Source: Buddleja alternifolia
Taxonomy: Eukaryota; Streptophyta; Magnoliopsida; Lamiales; Scrophulariaceae
Direction of reading: 5' to 3'
Assembly (NCBI GenBank): GCA_019426215.1
Contig: CM033395.1
Location: 17,908,569 to 17,972,568, forward strand
DNA: 64,000 nt
A program made the position numbers and the translations under genes. The notes below the pieces were generated by a model, which saw nothing but the letters and a program-made list of their open reading frames with translations, was not told where the DNA came from and made no database searches. Shown here one piece after another: positions 10,859 through 22,186 of the stretch (position 1 is its first letter; the number at the start of each line of letters is the position of its first letter).

Positions 10859-13800
10859 TTAAGTCCCTTATTTGGAATGTAAGGGGGATTGGCAACAAAA
10901 ATACTGTCAATCGTATTCGTGACCTTTGTAGAAGATATGATTTAAAGTTCATTGTTATTATTGAGCCGAAGATCATCCCTGATATGGTTAAACTGAGGCG
11001 GGACCTTGGATTTCGGAATATTCATTGTAATGCAAATAATCACATTTGGTTTCTATATAACGATGATTTGAATGTAGAAGTGTTGGCTAACCGTGACCAA
11101 TTATTACATGTTCGCATCCGGTCGACGGTCATTAGAGAAACCTTATATTGTACGTGGGTGCATGCGAAGTGCACAAGGGCTGAAAGGATATTGTTATGGG
11201 ATGATTTGCGTGCATTGGCCCCGACTAACGAACCTTGGTTGGTTGGTGGAGATTTTAATGTGATTATGCATGCGCACGAAAAGAAAGGAGGGGCTGCTCC
11301 AAAAAGGATTTCAATGGAGGATTTCCACAACATGGCATTAGATTGTGCTTTAGAGGATGCGGGTTATGAGGGCTCTCCATTTACATGGTACGCCAAGCGT
11401 GGTGTTTTTGAAAGAATTGATCGTATCCTATGCTCGAGAGAGTGGTTTGAGATTTTCACTACAACAACAGTCAATCACCTACCTCGGTCGCGATATTCGG
11501 ATCACAGCCCCCTGATCATGACTCTCGCCAACAATACTACTTCTCAACCTTCCTCATTTCGATTTTTGAATGTTTGGACGACTCATGAGGACTTTCTTTC
11601 CATAGTGGCGTCCTCTTGGTCCGAACCTATCGAGGCTACGGGGCTACATGGTTTTAATAGAAAGCTCGTTCGGTTAAAAGGGGTGTTAAAAAAATGGAAC
11701 AAGGAAACTTTCGGGAACATTTTTGAGGCTGTTATGAAGGCGGAGGAGGATGCAAAACTTTGTGAAAAAAATTACGACGAAAATCCAAATGTTGCCAATC
11801 TATGTGCGATGAATAAAGCTTCGGCTATTCTTATCCGTAAACTCTCGATTGAGGAGGAATTTTGGCGACAAAAGGCGGGATGTAATTGGTTGAAAGAAGG
11901 GGAAAGAAACACAAAGTTCTTTCATTCGTGGGTTAAAAGAAAACGAGCTAAGGGGCGCATTCATCGCATTAATGTTGGTGACCGTGTTATTGAGGACCCG
12001 GAAGAAATACGAAAGTCAGCAGCAGATTACTTTGAAAAGATTTTTGCTGGGCCTAACACTATTCTTGAGCAGCCGCAGCTCTCCTTCATCTCGGATATTT
12101 TAACTGATGCTGATCGTAATGTGTTGTGCGACATGCCTAGTGTGGAGGAGGTACACAAGGCAGTTTGTAGCATCCACTCGAACAGTGTTGCAGGTCCTGA
12201 TGGATTTTCGTCCCTTTTTTACCAAAAATGCTGGGAAATAATCCATCTAGATTTAATGTCGGCCATCACGGAATTTTTCTCGGGCGCTCACTTACCTCGG
12301 GGGTATACGGCCACGACTGTTTCATTAATTCCGAAAGTGGAGTCCCCTCAGTCTTGGAAGGATTTTAGATCGATTAGCTTATGCAACGTGAGCAATAAGT
12401 TAATCACTAAAATCATGGCGAACAGGTTGGGTTCAATTCTTAATCGTATTGTATCTCCTTATCAGACGGGCTTTATTAAAGGGCGAAATATTATGGATAA
12501 TATATTGTTGGCGCAGGAGTTATGTAATGAGATTAATAGATCGAAAGGGGGTGTAAATATGATGTTAAAGTTGGATATGGCAAAGGCGTATGATAGAGTT
12601 CAATGGCCGTTCTTGTACATGATGCTTCGTAAGTTGGGTTTTCCGGAGGTTTGGATTGGTTGGGTTCAGCGAGCTATAGAAAATTGTTGGTTTTCTATTC
12701 TGATAAATGGCAAAAGTGTGGGCTTTTTCAAATCTACTAGGGGGCTCCGACAAGGCGATGCGTTGTCTCCGTCCTTGTTCATTTTGGCTGCGGAATTTTT
12801 ATCTAGGGGTCTCAATTATTTATTTAATGAAAATAAAAAGATGCAGTATGAAACGGGGTGTAAAACAATAATCAGCCACTTGGCTTACGCTGATGACATT
12901 CTAATCTTTACGAAGGGTGCAAAAGAAGCTCTTACTCGACTGAGTGACTTTCTTAGGTATTACGAACAAGTGTCGGGGCAAGTAATAAATAGAGATAAGT
13001 CAACGTTTATTGTGGGAAAAAACACATCAATCGCTCGTATTAGAAAAATCCATGAGATTACGGGATGTGTGCAGGAGCAACTTCCGTACACTTATCTGGG
13101 AGCTCCGATTTTCAAAGGGCATAAGAAGCGATCTATTTTCGAGTCAATCATAAGCAAAGTTGTTGCAAGGATAGGGGGTTGGGAAAAAGCTCTTCTCTCA
13201 TTTGGAGGGCGTTTAACACTTATTCAAAGTGTTTTGGCCTCGATGCCTTTATATATTTTACAGACCCTCGACCCTCCAAAAAATGTAACTCAACGGCTTG
13301 AACGATTATTTAACAGATTTTTTTGGGGATCTTCCGGGGATAAAAACAAAACTCACTGGTCTTCATGGGAAAAAATTTGCTCTCCAAAGGAAGAAGGGGG
13401 ACTTGGCATACGCAGCTTAACTGAGACGATTGATGCGTTTAGTGCTAAACTTTGGTGGAAGCTTAGAGAAGGAAGTTCCATTTGGGCTAAATTTATGCTA
13501 GAAAAATATTGTAAATATTCCCATCCTCTTTTTGCTCCTGTTCATATCAATTCTTCTATGATATGGAAACGTCTTGGAAAAATCCGTGATAAAGTTGATT
13601 CGCATATTGGCTGGAAACTTGGAAATGGGGCGGTGTCCTTTTGGTTCGATAAATGGTTAGGAGATGGTTCACTTCATTCTCTTGCTCCAGACCCCCACAA
13701 TACGTTGGATATGGTTCATTATTTTTTTAATGAAGGGAGATGGGACGAGGAGGCTTTGGCAAGTGTTTTACCGGAGGATTTGGTGCAACGGGTGGTTGAT

Positions 13801-14961
13801 ATTCCGATTGATTTTAGTGGGTCGGATGAGATGGTTTGGTGTGGCTCAACAACTGGGAAGTTCTGTGTGAAGTCGGCGTGGAAGTTGTTGAGAGAGGAGA
13901 GTGTTTCAATCCCTTTGTATCAGAATTTATGGGGTAAATTTCTAAGACCATCGATGTCAATTTTTGCTTGGAGATTGTTGCACAATTGACTTCCGGTGGC
14001 TTGTAACATGCAAAAAAGAGGGCTTGCTATTGTGTCACAATGTGTTTGTTGTAGGAACCGTAGTTGTGAATCTATAAATCATCTTTTCATGCATAGTGAG
14101 CCGGCAAGACAAGTTAGTGAGCACTTCGCATCCTTGTGCAATTTCCAGCTCGTTGATTCGAACAATTTACAAACTTGGTGGACAGCTTGGCATGCTGGTA
14201 CTACAGGCAAAAGTGTTAGAAATTTATTGCCTATTCTTATTACGTGGTTCATCTGGTTTGAACGTAATAAAACAAGACATGTGGGAACTCGATTCAGTTG
14301 CACACATATTCGACTGAGAGTGGAGCATCATTTACGTCTCCTTCATAATTTTGGGCTGCTATCGGACTATAATTGGAGTGGCGAGACTTATTTGGCTTCT
14401 CGGTTGGGCATCAAACGATTGCAACAGCCTTTTCTTAAGGTCATTAGTGTTAAGTGGTACGCTCCATCCATCGGCTGGGTTAAGTTGAACACTGATGGGG
14501 CTTCTCGAGGGAATCCGGGAGAAGCAGGCTCGGGAGGTGTACTAAGGGATCATCGGGGGGAATTGATTTTTGCTTTTTCCGATTATGTTAACCAAGCTTC
14601 GAACACTTTCGCAGAATTATTCGGAGTTTGCCGGGGGTTGGAGATGTGTTATGAACTTGGTTATTGTAAAATATGGGTGGAAATTGATGCTAAGGCTGTA
14701 ATTAATATGATTCATTCTACTGCCCCAGGAAGCTGGCTCCTTCAGGTTCTTCTTCAGCGGGTCAGAATCATGATGTCTAAAATGGACATTGTGTTCACCC
14801 ACATTTACAGAGAGGGGAACATGTTAGCCGATTACTTAGCCAATATGGCATGTGATGATCATACTTCAATTGTTTTTCGAGGCCCTACTTTTCCATCGTC
14901 TCTTTTAGCTCGGGCTAAAATGGATATTTATTATCCCACTTTCCGTTTTAGATGGATATAG
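10855..14961 (+). pseudogene. LINE ORF2 (endonuclease, reverse transcriptase, RNase H) with one premature stop
   Basis: A single frame of about 1,368 codons broken only by TGA at 13987-13989. The N-terminus is an APE-type endonuclease (IWNVRGIG, GGDFNVI near residue 132, ERIDRIL, SDHSPL near 214). The reverse transcriptase follows, with FRSISLCNV near 504, LDMAKAYDRV near 571, GLRQGDALSP near 629 and the catalytic YADD near 678. The zf-RVT type region (about 820-1045) ends at the stop. A plant-type RNase H follows at about 1209-1332 (NTDGASRGNPG, AELFG, EIDAK, LADYLAN, giving the D-E-D-D set). The protein would nick target DNA and reverse-transcribe the LINE RNA. The part after the stop is sometimes read as a separate frame from GTG 13996, but it is in phase with the rest. 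The stop position fits CGA to TGA at a conserved arginine. Confidence 0.92.
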
Positions 14962-15135
14962 GAAAAAAATAAAAAGAGGGATATAAGTTTTGTAGATGTC
15001 ATGGTTGAGCACATATGGACCGTGATTACATGAAAATTTGAGGGAGTTCGTGAGCCCAGGTATGCCTGGAAGTTTTGTAATTGTTGTTTTGAGTTATATG
15101 AAATGCTTATTTGTTGTGAAAAAAAAATAAAAAAA

Positions 15136-15579
15136 TATACGTCATTTAAAATTTAAAATTTATATATACTAATACGTCAACTTATTTGACCACGTACGTC
15201 ATTAGACTACACACGTACGTTGTTAGATTATACACATATGTTATTAGATTATACACATACGTTGTTTTTATTAAAATAATACGTCATCTTAAATGTTGAC
15301 ATACGGCTTTTATATTTATTAATACATCATTTTAGTTGTAACAATACATCATTTCATATGTAATAATACTTCCGTTTACTATTGAAATACGTCATTTAAA
15401 ATGTATAATTTATATATACTAATACGTCAACTTATTTGACCACGTACGTCATTTACTATACACATACATTGTTAGATTCTACACGTACGTTGTTTTTATT
15501 AAAATAATACATCTTAAAAGTTGACATACGACCTTTATATTTATTAATACATCCTTTTAGTTGTAATATTACATCATTT
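15136..15579. repeat. AT-rich tandem satellite, right block
   Basis: This continues the array at the left edge. The unit word GTCATTTAAAAT recurs at 15141 and 15391 (period 250), with the same internal order: ACTAATACGTCAACTTATTTG, CACGTACGTC, then TTATTAAAATAAT. The first bases (15136-15146, TATACGTCATT) are the right copy of the LINE target-site duplication. The block ends where an LTR fragment starts at 15580. Confidence 0.85.
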
Positions 15580-16110
15580 TGTTGGGTTTCATGAAAAATT
15601 GCGCAGCGGAATAAAAATTACCCACGGTATCATCTCGATTTGCATAGATGAATCGAAAAATCTCGCTAAAACTTATCCATTGAAGCGAGGTGGTTGGAGA
15701 ACTCGATCCTTCTTCTAAGTCTCGCTTTGATGAAGCGGTGAAATCTCCAATCCTCGTGAAATCCAGTCTTCTTGAATTCCTTAGGGTTTTCTTGAAGTTT
15801 GATCCAAACAACAAACACACGCTGTCTTTAAATTATCACGTGGATTGATTGACGAAAAGTTTCCCTTCTTCTTCTTCTTCTTCTCCTTGATCAACGGTTA
15901 GATTGTATGAGAGAGAGTGAGGATTTTTTTTCTTTTTCCTTCTAGGAGTTGTATGAATTATAAATTCATCTAGGCCAAAAGTCTTTTCGGTGACGCATTC
16001 ACTATCACTTGACTTGTTGACCAAGACAAGAATCAAGAGCCCATGTTGGGCATCCAAGTGGATGCCCAACAGTACTCGGCCATAGGAGGCGTCCAAACGG
16101 ACCCTCTTTA
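15580..16110 (-). repeat. LTR fragment D (copia type, minus orientation), truncated
   Basis: It starts TGTTGGGTTTCATG at the satellite edge and shares the GCGCAGCGGAAT word seen at the same place in the other minus-strand copia LTRs. It includes a CTT microsatellite (15868-15890) and a perfect hairpin at 16045-16070. It stops where element C begins with TGTTAGGAATCG at 16111. The rest of D was not found in the window. No ORF. Confidence 0.6.
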
Positions 16111-16220
16111 TGTTAGGAATCGTTATTAAAAATATGCAGCAGATAAAAAATTTATTCGATTCCCAAGCCCTGGATCAATTTAGACTTTTCATTGATTTTA
16201 ATTGAAGAACGAGATAGAAC
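16111..16220 (-). repeat. Element C left LTR, first piece
   Basis: It starts TGTTAGGAATCGTTATTAAA and aligns base by base with 43559 onward (TGTTGGAATCGTTACTC). It ends GAGATAGAAC, where element A/B inserted. The match resumes at 32586. Confidence 0.85.
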
Positions 16221-17997
16221 TATTGGGGAAAAATTACCAAGCGCAGCGGAAATGGAATTTTAAAATTTTATTTGGATTTCCCCATAACAGGATCAATCCC
16301 GTGGTTTTATCAGACGTATGTATGATAAAGTAAAGAATACTTTACCCGTTGTAGCGCAGTGGTTGGAGAATCTCACAAATTCGAATCCTTCAACTTCTTC
16401 ACGAATAACTCCGGCTGAAATCTTGATAATCCGAGCAGTCCAAAAGTTCTGCCTCTAAATTGTCTCACCGGAAAAACTTGATGAGAAAAACTCTCCTTCT
16501 TCTTGGTGCTTAGACCGACGGCTAGGGGAGAGAGGGAGAGAGGAAAGTCTTTCTTGTGGCTCAAGTGTTAATTGTGACTTATAACCTAGGTATTAACTAA
16601 TGTGATATATTTATATCACTTAAGTTAATACCTTAGGCTTAATTGGCCCATTATGGATGCCTAGTGTCCGCCCCATATGGTCTTGGTGTACCTCTTAGTA
16701 CACCAATTTTAGCTCGCTCGAATCCATTATTTGATCAATTAATTCAATCCAATTAATTAATATAATTAAATAATAGATACGATATTTAATTAATTTTATT
16801 TTTCCAAGAAATAACATATTAATTAAAATATTACCACAAGAAATATTCCATATTTTCTATCGATTTTTCCTTTTTAAGCGTGACTCTTTAGGTTCATCTA
16901 TATTTGGCAATGGGAGGATTCCATTGAATATGGGTCCCACCTAGCCAGTCAAGTGGTCCATATTGTAATCCAAATAAGATGAAATGATTGGATCATTTTT
17001 ACCTTTCCTATTGTAAATACCGTGTGAATATAAACTCTTCGTTTCCTTATTCCGGTCAAGTGAGAGTTATGGTTTTTGGTCAAATTTACTAACTTGACAC
17101 TATGCTATATTTATAATAAGTCCAGATCAGTTATGCTTTGGCCAAAGACTTCAAGATTTAACTTACTTATAAATGCATAGGATAATTCCTCGTCCACCTT
17201 CGAGGTAACGAATCCCATCTTGGATATCAGTTAAGACTACTACTTGCCTATGATACACGGACACGGGCACAACACGGGACACGGATACATGATTTTTTTT
17301 TTAAATAGTACACAGACACGGCTAAGACACGAATGTTCATGTGTATTTTTTCTTTTCTCTCAATAGATGGACATGGACACGGCGCGTGTCCGACACTACA
17401 CGGGATGATTTTTCGGAGTGTCTGTGCATCATAGCTACTTGCCCAGGTTGCAGCTCGAGGTTGACCCCACCAAAGGGTGAATTAGGTCTAACTACTATAA
17501 TGACAAACCTAATGTCACAATTATATCTCCAACTTGATTCCTCAAGTGTAAAGTTCAGACAAACCTATTACAATTTAATCAATTCTGTCATTGACTGTCA
17601 AAGAGTGAAAACTCATATGACAGAATCGATGCGAGTCATGTCTGAGTGTCACTATCTCCATCAGTGCACCTATGATATGAGTTCTTCACTACTTCCTAGT
17701 GATCGACGGGCACCTTTCTAGTCAAAACTCATATCATACAAGTCTTCATGATTTCCAAAGTCCGATTGAAAATCATTGATTTGCAGACTATTTTAGTACA
17801 CACGTATCAAACTCCTCTAGTGCCTTAGAGAGTTAACTCTTATTATCATAGACTTATAGATGATTACAATATATAAATGTCAATATAATAGTAAACAACT
17901 AATTGCCTTTTATTAATAGAATGTGAAACAATTACAAATTGATAATGTCCTAACATTTTCTAATCCTGTAGTGGCATTTGAGGACATTAGCCTAACA
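16221..17997 (-). repeat. LTR A (3' LTR of element A/B), with a hAT MITE
   Basis: It runs from TATTGGGGAAAAATTACC to CCTAACA. The terminal TG is mutated to TA. It contains the 187-bp MITE at 17248-17434. It is collinear with LTR B except for that MITE and a segment of roughly 60 bp present only in B near 31530-31600. Confidence 0.88.
17248..17434. mobile_element. hAT-type MITE, 187 bp, in LTR A
   Basis: Terminal inverted repeats CTATGATACACGGACAC (left) and CTATGATGCACAGACAC (right, reverse complement). An 8-bp duplication CTACTTGC flanks it (17240-17247, 17435-17442). LTR B lacks the insertion. The interior is rich in ACACGGACAC and GCGTGTCCGACAC words. Non-coding. Confidence 0.88.
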
Positions 17998-18012
17998 ATC
18001 TCCCACTCGTAC

Positions 18013-19607
18013 TCAATGCCAATCACTATGGTATCTAATACCCATCTTTTCAAGATGTCGATCCAGCACTGCTTGTGTCAAAGACTTGGTCAATGGGTCA
18101 GCGACGTTGTCTGCTATATTTACTCTCTGAACAGCTATCTCGCCTCTTCCAATGATTTCTCTTATAATGTGATATCTCCTCTCTATGTGCTTGGATTTGT
18201 TGTGAGACCTTGGTTCCTTTGCTTGTGCAATAGCCCCGTTATTATCACAATAAAGTGGCAATGGCAACTCTACACTAGGGACCACTTGAAGTTTTCCAAG
18301 AAACTTCCTAATCCAAACACCCACTTTAGTAGCCTCTGAAGCTGCTATGTATTCTGCCTCAGTGGTGGAATCAGCGATTGTGCTTTGTTGGGAACTTTTC
18401 CAAATTACCGCTCCACCATTGAGCATGAATATAAACCCTGAAGTGGATTTTCAATCATCTACATCAGATTGGAAATCTGAGTCAATATATCCATCCACCA
18501 TCAAATCTCCATGTTCATATGTTAGGACCATAGCCTTAGTTCTCTTTAGATACTTGAGGATAGTTTTCACAGCGGTCCAGTGTTCTCTTCCCGGGTTAGT
18601 CTGAAAATGACTCACCACGCTTACTGCGTAGGCTATGTCTGGCTGTGTGCATAACATGGCGTACATCAGACTACCCACTACAGATGCGTAGGGCACCGTA
18701 CTCATTTCTTCCTATCTTCTTCACTTTGTGGAGACTTAGACTTTGAAAGGTGCAACCCATGTCTCATGGGCAAGAATCCTTTCTTAGAGTCTTCCATCCT
18801 AAATCTTTTTAGGACTTTCTCTAAGTAAAGGGCTTGGGAAAGTCCTATCATTCTATTTGTTCTATCTACGTAGATACGAATTCCTAGAATATAGGTAACT
18901 TCTCCCAAGTCTTTCATGAAGAATGTATTTGAAAGCCATCTTTTGACTGATGTGAGCATTCCTACATCATTTCCTATGAGTAGAATGTCATCCACATATA
19001 AAACAAGGAAAGTAATTTTACTCCCACTAACCTTCTTGTAAACACATGGTTCATCTTCGTTTTTAACAAAGTTAAATTCTTTGACAGCTTCGTCAAAACG
19101 TAAATTCCAACTCCTAGAGGCTTGCTTAAGTCCATAAATGGATCTCTTAAGTTTGCACACCTTATGGATATCAAACACAGATGCAAAGACTTTAGGCTGA
19201 TCCATATAGATATCCTCTTCGAGGAATCTATTTAGAAAAGCCGTCTTCACATCCATCTGCCATATCTCATAATCCAAGTGTGCAACTATTGCAAGCAGAA
19301 TTCGAATAGATTTGATCATTGCCAAAGGTGAAAAGGTCTCTTGATAGTCAATTCCTTCCTTTTGACCATAACCTTTTGCTACAAGTCTTGCCTTGTATGT
19401 GTTAACTTTTCCATTCTGGCCTATCTTTCTCTTGTAGATCCACTTGCACCCTATAGGTGCAATGTCCTTAAGATGATCTACCAGAGTCCAGACCTGGTTG
19501 GAATGCATCGAGTCTGTCTCCACCTGCATAGCTTCTTGCCACTTTGCAGAGTCGATGTCCATCATTGCTTGATCATAAGTAGAAGGGTCGTCCCCATGAA
19601 CTCCCAC
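18013..19607 (-). pseudogene. Copia element A/B: reverse transcriptase and RNase H
   Basis: Reads leftward. The RT starts in WTLVDHLKDIAPIGCKWIYK and continues through KARLVAKGYGQKEGIDYQET, WQMDVKTAFLNRFLEEDIYM and YGLKQASRSWN to the catalytic LYVDDILLIGN (about residue 205 of this frame). A one-base shift occurs near 18702, then SVVGSLMYAMLCTQPDIAYA. A TGA lies at 18451-18453, where the family has arginine (before KSTSG). The RNase H end follows: [20 protein letters not shown], then [14 protein letters not shown] and [13 protein letters not shown]. It would make element cDNA in the particle. Two disabling changes mean it is not functional. Confidence 0.9.
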
Positions 19608-21070
19608 TGCTATAGTGTGGACACCCGGTTCCTCTTGTAGCAGGTACCCATAGTACCTATCAGGTTGATATGGTACTCTACCAGATCTTCACAATGTTGG
19701 TTGTGTTTCATCAGGTTCAGTGTGTGTTTCTTGAACAGTCGTCTCCCTAGGTGTTTCATTTTGTTCATTGAGAACAATCTTTCTACCTACACCACCTTCT
19801 TGAATAAATTCATCTTCAAGAAAGTACGCTTGCAGTGCAACAACGATCCTTTGATTATCTTGCATGTAGAATAGGTATCCTATAGAATCCTCTGGAAAAC
19901 CGATGAAACATCCTTTAAGGGACCTAGCTTCCAATTTCTCTGCCTTTGTCTTCTTGATGTAGGAAGGAAATCCCCAAACCCTAATGTATTTAAGATTTAG
20001 TTTCCTATTTCTCCATATATCATATGGGGTCTTAGGAACGAATTTGGAAGGACATCTATTCAAGATATGAACAGTCGTAAGGAGTGCATGTCCCCACAAG
20101 AAGATAGGTAAATCAATGTAGCTGAGCATAGATCAAACCATATCCAAAAGCGTTCGATTTCTACGCTCTGCTACCCCATTTAGTTGTGGAGTTGCTGGTG
20201 GTGTAAGTTGCAATATTATCCCATGTTCTTTTAGGAACTGATCAAACTCGCCACTCATATATTCACCTCCACGATCTGATCGCATTGTTTTTATATGATG
20301 ACCAGTTTGTTTTTCCACCAAAGCCTTAAATTCTTTGAACTTATCAAATGATTCAGATTTGTATTTCATTAGATACACAAGACCATACCTTGAATGGTCA
20401 TCAGTGAAAGTAATGAAATAGTGAAAACCTCCACGAGCCATTTCTCCAAATGGTCCGCAAACGTCGGTGTGTACAAGTCCTAATACTTCACTGGCCCTTT
20501 CAAAAGTCCCAGTGAAGGGGGATCTAGCCATTTTTCCTTTAAGGCAAGATTCACAAGTTGGATAGGGATCCGATCCCAATGGGTCAATTAACCTATCTTT
20601 CTCCATCTGGTGTATCTTTTGCTCGCCAGAATGGCCTAGTCTAAGAAGCCACTTTAAGCTTAGGTTAGTACTTTGCCTATCACGCTTCTTTGAGATAACA
20701 TTTACAACACATTCATTTTGCATGTTTAAATAATAGAGGCCATTGACTAAAGTAGCAGTGCCAAGAATATTATCATTAAATAAAATGCTGCAAGTACTGT
20801 CAATGAAACTAAAAACAAAATTATTCCTAACCAACATAGGGATTGAAATAATGTTCTTAAGCCCGTTGGGCAAAACTAAAACATCCTCTAAATTTAAAAC
20901 ATGTCCAGATGATAAACATAAAGAAGTTGATCTAATGCAAAGAGCTGCAACACTCTGCTTGCTGCCAACACTGATCAGCACCTCTCCATGCTCCAGCTTT
21001 CTACTTCGCTGCAACTCCTGATTCATTACACAAACGTGAGCACTAGCTCCAGAATCAAGTATCCACGAAG
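19608..21070 (-). pseudogene. Copia element A/B: protease and integrase
   Basis: Reads leftward from a protease active site DSGASAHV (about 21029-21052) through GAG-pre-integrase sequence (LSLKWLLRLGHSGEQKIHQM, CESCLKGKMARSPF) and the integrase core. The core shows D in VHTDVCGPFGEM, D in TFTDDHSRYGLVYLMK and RSDRGGEY, with GVAERRNRTLLDMV. TGA at 20133-20135 interrupts before [20 protein letters not shown]. Beyond it lie the C-terminal [10 protein letters not shown] and [11 protein letters not shown] segments. A further stop near 19689 precedes a loosely conserved linker to RT. Copia order (integrase before RT) is intact. Confidence 0.88.
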
Positions 21071-21114
21071 TGGAAAATACAGTTATAGAACAATTGGTTT
21101 CTAAAACAAAAGTT

Positions 21115-21970
21115 CTATACCTGTAGTCTTATTTCGATTAGGACATTCTCTTCTCCAGTGGCCCAGTTCACCACAAAAGAGACACCTACTCTTTTCTTTG
21201 AGCACTTTCTTACGCTTCTTGCTTTGCTCTTTCCTTTCTTGTTTCCTTCTCTTTGAGTTTTCAAGGGTGCTTCCATTTTTCCTTTTCCTTTCCCATACTT
21301 GTAGACATCCAATGGTACATTTTGAGGAGTAGAAATTATATTCCCTTTTCTATTCCTCCTTATTTTTCTTTGAACAATTTCAAGTTTGGTTGTCAGCCCA
21401 GCTAATGAACCCTCGATATCGTTCATATCAAAGTTCATGATGAAATAGTAAAAGGAATCAGGAAGCGACTGCAGTATGAGTTCAACTTGAATGTGAAGAT
21501 CCATGTAGTAATCTAAAGACTTTAATTTTTCAATTATGGTCATCATCTTCAGTACATAATCTTCCACATTCTCATGTTCCCTCATTCTTGTTCTGAAGAG
21601 TTCTCTCGATATCAAATACCGAACGGTCTTACCGTTCTCTCCAAACATTGAGTCAAGATGGAGTAGTATGTCTCTTGCATTCTCCATCTTTTCATGAGAG
21701 CTTTGTAGCTCACTGCACATTGAGCTCAACATGTATCCTCTAGCTCGATGATTGTCAGACCTAGTCCATGTAGGAAATTCGAACCCTTTCATCCTCCAAA
21801 ATACTCGGTACAGGAGGACGTTTGAGTTCTAGTACATACTCAATCGACTCACTACTTAGGACCATCCTTAAGTTTGTGAGCCATTCTATGTAATTTGGTC
21901 TAGTCAAAGTGTATCTTTTTATCAAATCGAATAAGGGTTTAGGAGACATTGTGAGAGAGATAATAAGCAA
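21115..21970 (-). pseudogene. Copia element A/B: gag
   Basis: Two overlapping frames on the minus strand. The N-terminal one (21970-21761) has the UBN2-type start (NYIEWLTNLRMVLSSESIEY). The second (21792-21115) has YMLSSMCSELQ, RDILLHLDSMFGEN and VLKMMTIIEKLKSLDYYMD, then a basic Lys/Gly tail. The break near 21780 is a frameshift. A CCHC knuckle (C-x2-C-x4-H-x4-C) near 21150-21190 is legible only in the other frame, so there is a second shift close to the C-terminus. Gag would form the particle shell. Confidence 0.85.
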
Positions 21971-22186
21971 ATAGTTGCAGAAAAGTAAAAAGACTTTTTA
22001 GATTCTAATGTCATTGTTGTTCCAAGTTTAAATTTAGGACTTTCAAAATAAACTTGGCTCCCACTACATTTTTCGAAAATCTACACTCCCACTGTGGAAT
22101 TCAGAAGTCATCATTGGAAGGCTTCGTAGTGGTGATTGACTTCCTTAACTAGATTAATAGGTTGCAACCTTTTGCTGGTATGTGGC

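Larger units (their letters stand above)
436..15135 (+). mobile_element. L1-type LINE (non-LTR retrotransposon), split by a gypsy element
   Basis: The boundaries come from an 11-bp direct repeat TATACGTCATT (425-435 and 15136-15146; 13 bp if AA is included) and a 3' A-rich tail at 15119-15135. Part of that repeat belongs to the satellite, so the TSD is supported rather than proven. Without the nested gypsy element the LINE is about 6.3 kb. Its order is a 5' UTR (436-932, GC-richer, with CGG-rich stretches), ORF1, ORF2 (endonuclease, RT, RNase H), a 3' UTR (14962-15118) and the poly-A tail, as in plant L1 elements. It looks full length but is disabled by the 8.4-kb insertion in ORF1 and a TGA in ORF2. 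Confidence 0.9.

Noticed and set aside
11040..11333. Minus-strand frames inside LINE ORF2 (11040-11333, 12565-12753, 14079-14303, 14617-14802)
   Set aside because: They are shadows of a clearly coding plus-strand frame with recognised endonuclease, RT and RNase H motifs.
13996..14961. A separate RNase H gene starting at GTG 13996
   Set aside because: It is in the same frame as ORF2 and separated from it by a single TGA, and the domain order continues that of plant L1 ORF2. One broken gene explains it better.
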